Below, in pieces: positions 1 to 8,450 of a stretch of 64,000 nt of DNA (positions are counted from its first letter, which is position 1; each line of letters opens with the position of its first letter). This stretch comes from Kitasatospora aureofaciens (GTDB taxonomy: Bacteria > Actinomycetota > Actinomycetes > Streptomycetales > Streptomycetaceae): assembly GCF_019192735.1 (NCBI RefSeq), contig NZ_JAHTKP010000012.1, forward strand, positions 62,001 through 126,000. The letters run 5' to 3'. The translations under genes were made by a program, and so were the position numbers. The notes beneath the pieces are model-generated. The model made no database searches. It was not told the origin of the DNA and worked only from the letters and a program-made list of their open reading frames with translations.

Positions 1-1
1 G

Positions 2-193
2 TGCGGCCGGGTGGTGGGTGGCTGGGCGCAGCGCCCCGACGGCGAGTTGGTGTGGCGGCTGTTCGTCGACGTCGGGGCGGAGGCGGAGGCCGCGATCGGG
101 GCGGAGGCGGCCCGGCTGGCGGGCTGGTTGGGGGAGGTGCGGGTGACGCCGCGGTTCCGGACGCCGCTGGAGCGGGAGTTGGTCGCGAAGTAG
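2..193 (+). CDS. Winged-helix DNA-binding domain protein, C-terminal fragment
   Basis: Only the last 63 codons are in the window. The reading frame is open from the left edge and stops at TAG 191-193. The end of the protein (VRVTPRFRTPLERELVAK) matches my memory of the C-terminus of streptomycete winged-helix proteins of the HTH_42/AlkZ-like group. Those proteins are often called DNA-binding or DNA glycosylase-like. The gene converges on the penicillin-binding protein gene with a 19-nt gap. The family call is from memory and the fragment is too short to support a function. Confidence 0.6.
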   Translation, partial: CGRVVGGWAQRPDGELVWRLFVDVGAEAEAAIGAEAARLAGWLGEVRVTPRFRTPLERELVAK

Positions 194-212
194 TCCGGCG
201 CAAATCAGGGGC

Positions 213-2546
213 TCATTGCGTCACCGGCGGCGTTGCCGCACCGGTGGCGGGCGGCGCGGTGGCCGTGGGCTGGGGCGTCGGCTTGGGCGGGTGCGTCTGG
301 GTGGGCCGGGTGGTGGCGGTCGGCTGGTCCTGGGTGGGCGTCGGGAGCGGCGCCTGCGGGCTGGGGACGACCGGGTCGGGTGTGGGCTCGCTGGTGGCGC
401 TGGGCCTGGCCGAGGCGGGCTCGGTGGGCGCCGGGGCGCTGGGCGGCCGGCTGCCGGCGGCCGTGGGTGCGGTGCTCGCGCTGGGCGTGGCACTGGCCGA
501 GGAGGTGCCGGTCGGCCAGGTGGTCTGGCCGCTGCCGCCGCGACCGGTCTGGAGGTCGAAGTGCTGGACCGCGCTGCCGTCGAGGGCGTCGGTCATGTAG
601 GCGGTCCAGATCTTGGTGGGGAAGGTGCCGCCGTTGATCCGGCCGAGGCCGGCGGTGCCGGCCAGCGGCTCCTTGGCGTGGGTCTTCGGGTTCTCCCGGA
701 ACAGGCCGACGGTGGTGGTGAGTTCGGGGGTGAAGCCGGCGAACCAGGCGGAGAGGTTGGAGTCGGTGGTGCCGGTCTTGCCGGCGGCGGGGCGGCCGAG
801 GTCGAGGGCGGCGGCGCCGGTGCCGCGCGGGCTGATGACGTCGCGCAGGACGTCGGTGACGGTGTCGGCCTCGTTGCGGTCCAAGGCGGCGGTGGGGGTG
901 TGCTCGGGCATCTTGGGGACGTCGACGGAGCCGGAGCCGGCGTTGACGCGTTCGAGTTTGGTGACGGACCACGGGGTGTGCGCCTGGCCGTGGTTGGCGA
1001 TGGCGGCGTAGGCGCCGGCCAGGTCGAGGGCGCTGGGGGTGGCGGTGCCGAGGGTCATCGAGGTGTTGCCCGGGTCCATGCCGGGGACGTTGTCGGGGAG
1101 GCCGAGCTTGATCGCGGTCTCCCGGACGCGGGCGAGTCCGGCGTCGACGCCTTCCTGCGCGTACACGGAGTTGACGGATTTCAGCATGGCGTAGCGCAGG
1201 GTGATGTTGCCGTAGTCGATGCCGTCCTCGTTGGGCGGCGCGTACGGGGTGGGGCCGCCGGTGACGGGGCGTTCGCTGGAGCCGTCGTAGCGGGTGTCCG
1301 GGGTGATCGGGCGGCCGTCGGGGGCGTGTTGGGCGACGAGACCGGCGGCGAGGTCGATGGGCTTGAAGGTGGAGCCGATCTGGTTGTCCTGGCGCAGCGC
1401 GTCGTTGTAGGGCTGCTTGGCGTAGTCGGGTCCGCCGTAGACGGCGACGACGCGGCCGGTGGCGGGTTCGACGGAGGCGCCGGCGACGCGGACGTCGGTG
1501 TCGGTGGCGGGCCGGGCCTTGGGGTCGAGGTTGTCGGTGAGTTCCTGCTGGACGGCCTTGGTGAAGGCGTCCTGCTTGGGCTTGTCGAAGGTGGTGGTGA
1601 TGCGCCAGCCGCCGGCCTTGAGGGTGGGGGCGTCGATGATGCCGGCGGTGACGAGGTAGTCGTCGGCGACGCCGACCAGGTAGCCGGCCTGGCCGGAGAG
1701 GCCGGTGGTGGGCTGGGGGTCGATGGGCTCGGGGAAGGTGGTGGCGGCGCGGTCGGCGGGGCTGAGGAAGCCGAGTTGGACCATGCCGTCGAGGGTGTAG
1801 TTCCAGCGGGCGATGGCCTTGTCGCGGTTGGCGGGCTTGGCGGTCTTGACGTCGTAGGCGCTGGGGGCCTGGAGCAGCGCGGCGAGGTAGGCGCCCTGGG
1901 CGAGGGTGAGTCCGGAGACGTCGACGCCGTAGTAGGCGTGGGCGGCGCTCTGGATGCCGTAGGCGCCGCGGCCGAAGTAGCTGCTGTTGAGGTAGCCGGA
2001 CAGGATTTCCTTCTTGTCCCGCTGCTGGTCGACCTTGAGGGCGATGAAGAGTTCGCGGCCCTTGCGGGAGATGGTCTGGTCCTGGGTCAGGTAGTAGTTC
2101 TTGACGTACTGCTGGGTGATGGTGGAGCCGCCCTGCATGCCCTTGCCGGTGAGGGTGTTCCAGCCGGCCCGGAGCATGCCCTTCAGGTCGATGCCGCGGT
2201 TCCGGTAGAAGGTGCGGTCCTCGGCGGAGACGACGGCGTGCTGGGTGTCGAGGGGAATCTGGTCGATGGTGACGTCGGTGCGGTTGACGGCGCCGGTGCG
2301 GGCGATCTCGGTGGTGCCGTCGGCGTAGAGGTAGATGTTGTTCTGGGCGACGGCGTGGGCGTTGGCGTCGGGCACCGGGACGATGACGTAGAGCACGGCG
2401 AAGGCGCCGACGGCGAGCAGGAGCAGCGCGGTGACGGTGCCGAGGACGACGCGCCAGGTGGGCAGGAGCCGGCGCCAGAGCGGGAGGGCGCGGCGGGCCT
2501 CGCGGCGGATGGCCCGTTTGGCCTGGCGTCGGGTGCTCACGGTCAT
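213..2546 (-). CDS. Class A penicillin-binding protein (bifunctional transglycosylase/transpeptidase)
   Basis: This 777-residue protein should polymerise glycan strands and cross-link peptidoglycan at the outer face of the membrane. It has a basic cytoplasmic N-terminus and one membrane segment (about residues 33-58). A GT51 domain follows, with SAEDRTFY (about 107-114) and GGSTITQQYVKN (139-150). The transpeptidase domain carries SxxK (S392-K395), SVN (457-459) and KTG (590-592). A Ser/Thr/Pro-rich tail runs from about 665 to the end. The longer frame continues upstream, but the start at 2546 was chosen because it opens with MTVSTRRQ and sits exactly 6 nt below a CATAAT box with no Shine-Dalgarno, which suggests a leaderless mRNA. 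A paralogue lies at 47033-49441. Confidence 0.93.
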   Translation of the reverse strand: MTVSTRRQAKRAIRREARRALPLWRRLLPTWRVVLGTVTALLLLAVGAFAVLYVIVPVPDANAHAVAQNNIYLYADGTTEIARTGAVNRTDVTIDQIPLDTQHAVVSAEDRTFYRNRGIDLKGMLRAGWNTLTGKGMQGGSTITQQYVKNYYLTQDQTISRKGRELFIALKVDQQRDKKEILSGYLNSSYFGRGAYGIQSAAHAYYGVDVSGLTLAQGAYLAALLQAPSAYDVKTAKPANRDKAIARWNYTLDGMVQLGFLSPADRAATTFPEPIDPQPTTGLSGQAGYLVGVADDYLVTAGIIDAPTLKAGGWRITTTFDKPKQDAFTKAVQQELTDNLDPKARPATDTDVRVAGASVEPATGRVVAVYGGPDYAKQPYNDALRQDNQIGSTFKPIDLAAGLVAQHAPDGRPITPDTRYDGSSERPVTGGPTPYAPPNEDGIDYGNITLRYAMLKSVNSVYAQEGVDAGLARVRETAIKLGLPDNVPGMDPGNTSMTLGTATPSALDLAGAYAAIANHGQAHTPWSVTKLERVNAGSGSVDVPKMPEHTPTAALDRNEADTVTDVLRDVISPRGTGAAALDLGRPAAGKTGTTDSNLSAWFAGFTPELTTTVGLFRENPKTHAKEPLAGTAGLGRINGGTFPTKIWTAYMTDALDGSAVQHFDLQTGRGGSGQTTWPTGTSSASATPSASTAPTAAGSRPPSAPAPTEPASARPSATSEPTPDPVVPSPQAPLPTPTQDQPTATTRPTQTHPPKPTPQPTATAPPATGAATPPVTQ

Positions 2547-2558
2547 GCCGAGATTATG
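2547..2558 (-). promoter_or_regulatory. -10 box (CATAAT) of a probable leaderless promoter
   Basis: On the minus strand CATAAT (2553-2558) matches TATAAT at five of six positions. It is followed by six nucleotides and then the ATG of the penicillin-binding protein. There is no Shine-Dalgarno sequence. A weak CTGACC lies further upstream, with only 15 nt between it and CATAAT. The remaining divergent region to 2793 shows no other site I can name. Confidence 0.5.
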
Positions 2559-2793
2559 TGCTATTTGACTGGGGGTCAGGGACGCGGTGGGGGTCGGCGC
2601 CGGCCGGGGAAAACCGGGTGCGACGGTCCGGGGCCGGCGGTACGGTGAAAGGTGCAAACCACATAGCGCACCCAGTTCTTGCAGCTCCGCCCGTTCGGCC
2701 CGGTACCCCCGGGTTCGGCCGGTCGGAGCCAATGGGCTGTGCGCGGACGTCCGCGGGCACCCGTGTGCCCGTAATTGTCGACAAGGAGACAAT

Positions 2794-3606
2794 ATGCCGA
2801 ATGCGCCCGGGCTCTACGCCGCCGTCGCGCGCGGCGCCTTCCGCCGCTACTCCACCTACCGGGCCGCCACCCTGGCCGGCACCTTCACCAACACCGTCTT
2901 CGGCATCATCCTGGCCTCCTCCTTCCTCGCCCTCTGGCAGGCCCGCCCCAACCTCGGGGGCTACGACCAGAGCCAGGCCGTCACCTACATCTGGGTGAGT
3001 CAGGCCCTGCTGGTCACCGTCGCCGTGTGGGGCGGCGGCTTCCAGGACGACGTCCAGGACCGCTTCCGCAGCGGGGACATCGCCATCGACCTCTACCGCC
3101 CGGTCGACTTCCAGGGCTGGTGGCTGGCCACCGACCTCGGCCGGGCCGCCTTCCAGCTGCTGGTCCGGGGCACCGTGCCGCTGCTGGTCGGCGCGCTGGT
3201 GTTCCGGACCCGGATGCCGGAACAGCCGGTGACCTGGGCGGTCTTCCTGCTCTCCGTGCTGCTCGCGGTCGTCGTCAGCTTCGGGCTGCGCTTCCTCGTC
3301 TCGATCACCGGGTTCTGGCTGCACGACTCGGAGGGGGTGCGGTCGGTGATGCTGGTGGTCTCGATGTTCTTCTCCGGGATGCTGCTGCCGATCGCGCTCT
3401 TCCCCGGCCCGCTCGGCGAGCTCGCGCACGTCCTGCCGTGGGCGGCGCTGGTGCAGGCGCCGACCGACGTCTTCCTGGAGCGCAGGACCGGCACCGGTCT
3501 GCTCGGGCCGCTCGGCTTCCAGCTCGTCTGGGCCGTCGTGCTGCTCCTGGCGGGCCGGGCGGCGCAGCTGCTGGCGACCCGCAAGGTGGTGGTCCAGGGT
3601 GGCTGA
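2794..3606 (+). CDS. ABC-2 type exporter permease, first subunit
   Basis: A 270-residue polytopic membrane protein with about six hydrophobic stretches. It looks like the ABC2_membrane_6 type found in three-gene actinobacterial exporters. AAGGAG (2783-2788) sits 5 nt before ATG and fixes the start, although the frame is open further upstream. The next permease starts at 3599, inside the end of this gene, so the two are probably translationally coupled. With the ATPase at 4513 they form one exporter operon. The substrate cannot be read from the sequence. Confidence 0.85.
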   Translation: MPNAPGLYAAVARGAFRRYSTYRAATLAGTFTNTVFGIILASSFLALWQARPNLGGYDQSQAVTYIWVSQALLVTVAVWGGGFQDDVQDRFRSGDIAIDLYRPVDFQGWWLATDLGRAAFQLLVRGTVPLLVGALVFRTRMPEQPVTWAVFLLSVLLAVVVSFGLRFLVSITGFWLHDSEGVRSVMLVVSMFFSGMLLPIALFPGPLGELAHVLPWAALVQAPTDVFLERRTGTGLLGPLGFQLVWAVVLLLAGRAAQLLATRKVVVQGG

Positions 3607-4486
3607 GCCTCTCACGGGGACCCTCGCTGAGCCCCTTGTCGAGCACCTCGCTGAACCCCTCACCGAGCCTCTGGGTGCCCGGACCCGCTGGGCGGTCCGC
3701 TCCTGGTGGCTGTGCGCCGGGATGTGGATGCGCTCGACGATGGCCTACCGGGCCTCCTTCGCGCTGACGCTCGGCGCGAGCCTGGTCACGCACTCGCTGG
3801 ACTTCGTCGTGCTGGTGCTGATGTTCCGGCACACCGACCAGCTCGGCGGCTGGACCCTGCCCGAGCTGGCCTTCCTCTATGCCACCGCGACCTTCGCGCT
3901 CGGCATCGCCAACCTGCTGGTCGGCTCGGTCGACGGCCTCGGGGCGCGGATCGTCAACGGGACGCTGGACACCATGCTGATCCGGCCCGCGCCGGCCCTC
4001 TCCCAACTGTGCGCGGAACGCTTCTCGCTGCGCCGGCTCGGCCGTCCGATCCAGGCGCTGGCCGTGCTGGTCTGGTCGCTGGCCACGCTCGACGTGACGT
4101 GGACCTGGGACCGGGTGCTGCTGGTGCCCGCCCTGCTGGTGTGCGGCTGCGTCATCTTCGGCGCGATCTACGTCGGCGGCGCCACCGTCCAGTTCTGGTG
4201 GGGCGAGGCCAAGGAGATCCAGAACTCCGTCACCTACGGCGGCGCCACCCTGCTGCACTACCCGCCGACGATCTTCGCCAAGGAACTGGTCGCGGGCGTG
4301 GTCTTCGGCGTCCCGCTGGCCTTCGTCAACTGGCTGCCCGCGCTGCACATCCTCGGCCGCCCCGACCCGCTCGGCCTGCCCACCGCCTTCCAGTACGCCT
4401 CCCCGCTCGCCGCCGCGCTCTGCGTGGCCGTCGCCGGCCTCGCCTGGCGCGCCGGGCTGCGGGCGTACCGCGGCACCGGCAGCTGA
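3599..4486 (+). CDS. ABC-2 type exporter permease, second subunit
   Basis: A 295-residue membrane protein, partner of the preceding permease in an exporter dimer. The start is GTG 3599, overlapping the previous gene by 8 nt. The first 25 residues are an unusual charged repeat (LAEPLVEH then LAEPLTEP) encoded by an imperfect 24-bp duplication around 3622-3672. If this segment is not translated, the start could be the Met near residue 42 (MWMRSTMAY). The membrane core resembles the second permease of DUF990/ABC2_membrane_6 systems. The ATPase gene follows after 26 nt. Confidence 0.82.
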   Translation: MAEPLTGTLAEPLVEHLAEPLTEPLGARTRWAVRSWWLCAGMWMRSTMAYRASFALTLGASLVTHSLDFVVLVLMFRHTDQLGGWTLPELAFLYATATFALGIANLLVGSVDGLGARIVNGTLDTMLIRPAPALSQLCAERFSLRRLGRPIQALAVLVWSLATLDVTWTWDRVLLVPALLVCGCVIFGAIYVGGATVQFWWGEAKEIQNSVTYGGATLLHYPPTIFAKELVAGVVFGVPLAFVNWLPALHILGRPDPLGLPTAFQYASPLAAALCVAVAGLAWRAGLRAYRGTGS

Positions 4487-4512
4487 ACCCTCCCTCCACG
4501 CAAGGAACTCCC

Positions 4513-5472
4513 ATGGCACTGATCGAACTCGAAGACGTCCGCCGCACCTTCACCGTCCGCGCCCGCACCGGCCGGTTCAGCCGGGAGAAGCGCGAGGTGC
4601 GCGCGGTGGACGGGCTCAGCTTCACCGTCGAGGCCGGCGAGTGCGTCGGCTACATCGGCCCGAACGGCGCCGGCAAGTCGACGACCATCAAGATGCTCAC
4701 CGGCATCCTCGTCCCCAGCGGCGGGCGGCTGCGGGTCGCCGGGGTGGACCCGGCCCGCGAACGCGTCGCGCTGGCCCGGCGGATCGGCGTGGTCTTCGGC
4801 CAGCGCACCACGCTCTGGTGGGACCTCCCGCTGCGCGACTCCTTCGAACTCGCCCGCCGGATCTACCGCATCCCCGATCGGCGATATCGCGAGAACCTCG
4901 GCCGGTGCGTCGAACTGCTGGACCTCGACGGGCTGTTGGACACGCCCGTCCGACAGCTCTCGCTCGGCCAGCGGATGCGCGGCGACCTCGCGGCGGCGCT
5001 GCTGCACGACCCGCAGGTGCTGTACCTGGACGAGCCGACCATCGGCCTGGACGTGGTCAGCAAGGGCCGGGTGCGCGAGTTCCTGCGCGAGGTGAACCGC
5101 GAGCGGGGCACCACCGTGCTGCTCACCACGCACGACCTGACCGACATCGAGCAGCTGTGCGGCCGGGTGATGGTGATCGACCACGGGCGGGTCGTGTACG
5201 ACGGCGGGCTGGACGGCCTGCACGAGGCGGGGGAGAGCGAGCGGACGCTGGTCGTCGACCTCGCCGAGTCCCGGCCGGCGATCGAGGTGCCCGGCGCCCG
5301 GGTGGTGAAGGTCGAGGGCCCGCGGCAGTGGCTGGCCTTCCCGGCGCGGGAGAGCGCCGCGCCGATCGTGGCGGCGGTGGCCGCGCGGTACCCGCTGGTG
5401 GACCTGTCGGTGCGCGAGCCGGCGATCGAGGACGTGATCGCCCGGATGTACGCGGAGGTCGCGATCGGCTGA
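4513..5472 (+). CDS. ABC exporter ATP-binding protein
   Basis: A 319-residue cytoplasmic ATPase that powers the two upstream permeases. Visible motifs are Walker A GPNGAGKST (49-57), a degenerate signature LSLGQRMRGD, Walker B YLDEPTIGLD and the switch histidine in LLTTHDLTD. The insertion after the first strand (TGRFSREKREVRA) and the C-terminal domain of about 80 residues fit the class that pairs with ABC2_membrane_6 permeases. The ATG is preceded by CAAGGAACTCCC. Export of a small molecule or lipid is likely, but the substrate is unknown. Confidence 0.9.
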   Translation: MALIELEDVRRTFTVRARTGRFSREKREVRAVDGLSFTVEAGECVGYIGPNGAGKSTTIKMLTGILVPSGGRLRVAGVDPARERVALARRIGVVFGQRTTLWWDLPLRDSFELARRIYRIPDRRYRENLGRCVELLDLDGLLDTPVRQLSLGQRMRGDLAAALLHDPQVLYLDEPTIGLDVVSKGRVREFLREVNRERGTTVLLTTHDLTDIEQLCGRVMVIDHGRVVYDGGLDGLHEAGESERTLVVDLAESRPAIEVPGARVVKVEGPRQWLAFPARESAAPIVAAVAARYPLVDLSVREPAIEDVIARMYAEVAIG

Positions 5473-5490
5473 GCGCGCGGGCGTACGTTC

Positions 5491-5545
5491 GCTGAGTGCC
5501 CGTTGAGTGCCCGTTGAGTGCCCGTTGAGTGCCCGTTGAGCGCCC
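5491..5545. repeat. Tandem repeat, 11 bp, about five copies
   Basis: The unit GTTGAGTGCCC is repeated head to tail. The first copy (GCTGAGTGCCC) and the last (GTTGAGCGCCC) are each one base off. The array starts 18 nt after the ABC ATPase stop codon. The 267-nt gap down to the glycosyltransferase gene holds no convincing gene. Confidence 0.9.
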
Positions 5546-5739
5546 GGACGTTCGCCCGTCGATCGCCCGGGCGTCCGCCTGTCGAACTGCCTGTCGGCTT
5601 CGGTCACCCGTTCGGGGAGTGCACGTGACTCCCCGGCGGGTGGCCGAGTTGATCCTGCGTCGCTCGGCCGACTGCACAGGCGAACCGCACAGGCGAACCG
5701 CATCGGCGAACCCGCACACCGGAGGAGCAGCGCAACTCG

Positions 5740-6972
5740 ATGGCCGGACCCGACGTGACCGTGGTGGTCGCGGTCTACAACACCATGCCGTACCTCACCG
5801 CCTGCCTGGACTCGCTGGTCGCGCAGACCCTGGCGCCGGGGCGGCTGGAGGTGGTGGTCGTCGACGACGGCTCCACGGACGGCGGCGAGGCCGTCCTGGA
5901 CGACTACGCCGCCCGCCACCCCGGGTTGTTCCGGGTGGTGCACCAGGCCAACTCGGGCGGCCCGGCGGCCCCGACCAACCGCGGCCTGGCGCTGGCCCGC
6001 GGCCGGTACGTGCTCTTCCTCGGCGCGGACGACTGGCTGGGCGCCGAGGCGCTGGAGCGCCTGGTGGCGGCGGCCGACGCGTGGGGTTCGGACGTGGTGG
6101 TGCCCAAGCAGGTCGGGGTGAACGGCCGGCTGGTGCCGCAGGGGATCTTCCACGCCAGCGCCGAGTCCGTCTCCTTCACGGACTCGGCGCTGGCCTGGGC
6201 GCTGGCCGACACCAAGCTGTTCCGGCTGGACCTCGTGCGGCGGCACGGGCTGCGCCGCAACGAGAAGCTGAAGGTCTTCTCCGACCAGCCGTTCACCCTG
6301 GAGGCCTGCCTGCGGGCCGCCCGGGTGTCCGTCCTTGCCGACTACGACTGCTACTTCCTCGTCCTGCGCGAGGACCTCGGCAACGTCACCGAGCGGGCCA
6401 CGGCACTGGACCGGCTGTGTGGGATCGCCGCCCTCCAGCAGGTGGCCGCCGACCTGGCCGAGCCGGGGGAGGAGCTGGACGCGATCCGGATCCGCAGCTT
6501 CACGTGGGACGTGCCGCGGCTGCTCCAGCACGACTTCCTGCTCTTCGACGACGAACTCCAGCACCGGGTCTGCACCGAGGTGGCCCGCCTGATCGGGCGC
6601 TTCCGCGCCCGCGAGGTCTACCACCGGCTGCCCGTCGCCGAACGGCTGCGGCTCGAACTCGCCGCCGCCGGACGGCCCGAGGCGCTGCGCGACCTCATCC
6701 GGTACGAGGCGGCGCACGGCGAGCCGCCGGTGGTCGTGGACGGCTGCCGCCACTACGCCGGCTACCCGGCCTTCCGGGACGCCGAACTCGGGCTGCCCGA
6801 CGAGCTGTTCCTGCTGCGCGAGGTGCCGGCGGAGGTGGTGGCCGCGGCCCCGCCGCTCAACCTCGCCCAGCAGCTGTGGCGCGGCGCCGTCCCGGTGGAA
6901 CTGCGGCGCATGCTGCGGCGCCACCCGACGTGGCGCCGGCTGGCCAACTCGGTGAACGGAGGACGGGGATGA
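5740..6972 (+). CDS. Family 2 glycosyltransferase
   Basis: A 410-residue protein with an N-terminal GT-A fold that transfers a sugar from a nucleotide donor. It has the opening strand VTVVVAVYN (6-14), VVVVDDGSTD (38-47) and a GADDW motif near residue 93, which is the metal-binding DxD position. The C-terminal half resembles that of the streptomycete TagF/GT2 group but is not diagnostic. GGAGGAG lies 13 nt before ATG. Its stop overlaps the next start (ATGA), so it is coupled to the UDP-sugar dehydrogenase. Together they suggest an uronic-acid-containing surface glycan. Confidence 0.88.
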   Translation: MAGPDVTVVVAVYNTMPYLTACLDSLVAQTLAPGRLEVVVVDDGSTDGGEAVLDDYAARHPGLFRVVHQANSGGPAAPTNRGLALARGRYVLFLGADDWLGAEALERLVAAADAWGSDVVVPKQVGVNGRLVPQGIFHASAESVSFTDSALAWALADTKLFRLDLVRRHGLRRNEKLKVFSDQPFTLEACLRAARVSVLADYDCYFLVLREDLGNVTERATALDRLCGIAALQQVAADLAEPGEELDAIRIRSFTWDVPRLLQHDFLLFDDELQHRVCTEVARLIGRFRAREVYHRLPVAERLRLELAAAGRPEALRDLIRYEAAHGEPPVVVDGCRHYAGYPAFRDAELGLPDELFLLREVPAEVVAAAPPLNLAQQLWRGAVPVELRRMLRRHPTWRRLANSVNGGRG

Positions 6973-8291
6973 GCGGCGGCGTGGACGGCGGGGCGATGGA
7001 CATCTGCGTGGTGGGGCTGGGCAAGCTGGGCCTGCCGCTGGCCGTCCAGTTCGCGCTGAAGGGCCACCGGGTGACGGGCGCCGACATCGCGCCCCGGGTC
7101 GTCCGCGCCGTCAATCAGGGCCTACCGCCGTTCCCCCGTGAGGAGGGTTTGGACGAGGCCCTGAAGCGGGTGGTCGCCGAGGGCCGGCTGACCGCCACCA
7201 CCGACACCACGGCCGCCGTCGCCGGGGCCGAAGCCGTCGTCCTGGTCGTCCCGCTGGTCACCACGGCCGACGGCACCCCGGACTTCGCCCTGCTCGACGC
7301 CGCCACCGACGCCGTCGCCGCCGGGCTGCGGCGGGGCACCCTGGTCAGCTACGAGACCACCCTGCCGGTGGGTGTCACCCGGGGCCGCTGGGCGCCACGG
7401 CTGGCGGCAGGCTCCGGGCTGGCCGCCGGGGCGGACTTCGGGCTGGTGTTCAGCCCGGAGCGGGTGCGCACCGGCCGGGTCTTCGCCGATCTGCGGCGCT
7501 ACCCCAAGCTGGTGGGCGGCATCGACGCGGAGTCCACCCGGCGCGGCGCCGAGTTCTACCGCGCGGTGCTGGACTTCGACCCGCGCCCCGACCTGCCCAG
7601 ACCCAACGGCGTCTGGGAGCTGGCCTCGGCGGAGGCGGCCGAGTTCGCCAAGCTCGCCGAGACCACCTACCGGGACGTCAACATCGCGCTGGCCAACCAG
7701 TTCGCGCGGTACGCGGACCGGATCGGGGTCGACTTCGCGGCCGTCGCCGACGCCTGCAACTCGCAGCCGTACAGCCACCTCCACCGGCCGGGCATCGCGG
7801 TCGGCGGGCACTGCATCCCGGTGTACCCGCGGCTGTACCTGTGGAACGACCCGACCGCGACGGTGGTCCGCGCCGCCCGGGAGGCCAACCTGGAGATGCC
7901 CGGGTACGCGGTCGGCTTGCTGGCCGGGGCGCTCGCGGGCGGGGTGGCCGGGCAGGGCGTGCTGGTGCTCGGCGCTTCGTACCGGGGCGGGGTCAAGGAG
8001 ACGGCGTACTCGGGGGTGTTCCCGCTGGTCGAGGCGCTGCGGGCGGCGGGGGCGCGGCCGTACGTCACCGATCCGCTGTACGGGGCCGAGGAGCTGACGG
8101 CGCTCGGGCTGCCTGCGTACGACGGGGAGCCGGTGGCGGCGGCGGTGCTCCAGGCGGACCACCCGGAGTACCGGGAGCTGGCGCCGGAGGACCTGCCGGG
8201 GGTGCGGGTGCTGTTGGACGGGCGGCGCTGCACGGATCCGGCGCGGTGGACGGCGCCGGGGGTGCGCCGGATCGTGCTGGGCGGGGCGTGA
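6969..8291 (+). CDS. Nucleotide-sugar dehydrogenase (UDP-glucose/UDP-ManNAc dehydrogenase family)
   Basis: A 440-residue NAD-dependent enzyme that oxidises a UDP-sugar C6 alcohol to the uronic acid. It shows the Rossmann motif GLGKLGLP (16-23), the central helix with AEFAKLAETTYRDVNIA (224-240) and the catalytic cysteine in GGHCIP (C282). The C-terminal UDP-binding domain contains GASYRGGVKETAYS. The sequence looks closer to WecC/WbpA-type dehydrogenases than to UDP-glucose 6-dehydrogenase, but the substrate is not certain. It overlaps the glycosyltransferase stop by 4 nt. Its own stop codon lies in the first unit of a 33-bp tandem repeat. Confidence 0.9.
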   Translation: MSGGVDGGAMDICVVGLGKLGLPLAVQFALKGHRVTGADIAPRVVRAVNQGLPPFPREEGLDEALKRVVAEGRLTATTDTTAAVAGAEAVVLVVPLVTTADGTPDFALLDAATDAVAAGLRRGTLVSYETTLPVGVTRGRWAPRLAAGSGLAAGADFGLVFSPERVRTGRVFADLRRYPKLVGGIDAESTRRGAEFYRAVLDFDPRPDLPRPNGVWELASAEAAEFAKLAETTYRDVNIALANQFARYADRIGVDFAAVADACNSQPYSHLHRPGIAVGGHCIPVYPRLYLWNDPTATVVRAAREANLEMPGYAVGLLAGALAGGVAGQGVLVLGASYRGGVKETAYSGVFPLVEALRAAGARPYVTDPLYGAEELTALGLPAYDGEPVAAAVLQADHPEYRELAPEDLPGVRVLLDGRRCTDPARWTAPGVRRIVLGGA

Positions 8292-8386
8292 GTCGGGCTG
8301 GGCTGGGCGTGAGTCGGGGCGTGAGTCGGGCTGGGCTGGGCGTGAGTCGGGGCGTGAGTCGGGCTGGGCTGGGCGTGAGTCGACGC
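8288..8386. repeat. Tandem repeat, 33 bp, three copies
   Basis: Three units start at 8288, 8321 and 8354. Each begins GTGAGTCGGGCTGGGCTGGG and ends with a shorter GTGAGTCGG half-copy. The third copy differs only in its last bases. The unit is itself built from GTGAGTC and GGGCT words. The array covers the stop codon of the upstream dehydrogenase and is 65 nt before the DUF445 gene start. It has no spacers and is not a CRISPR. Confidence 0.95.
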
Positions 8387-8450
8387 TTGTGGGGCGCGTG
8401 ATTGCGGGGTGCGCCGTCCGCTTGCGCGGGCCAGCGGGCAGACTGGCGGG

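Noticed and set aside
216..2648. A long plus-strand reading frame opposite the first penicillin-binding protein
   Set aside because: It is a GC-driven shadow: Gly/Val/Ala-rich, without domains, and exactly opposite a well-supported gene.
8288..8386. CRISPR-like direct repeats
   Set aside because: The units are contiguous, with no unique spacers, and there are no cas genes.
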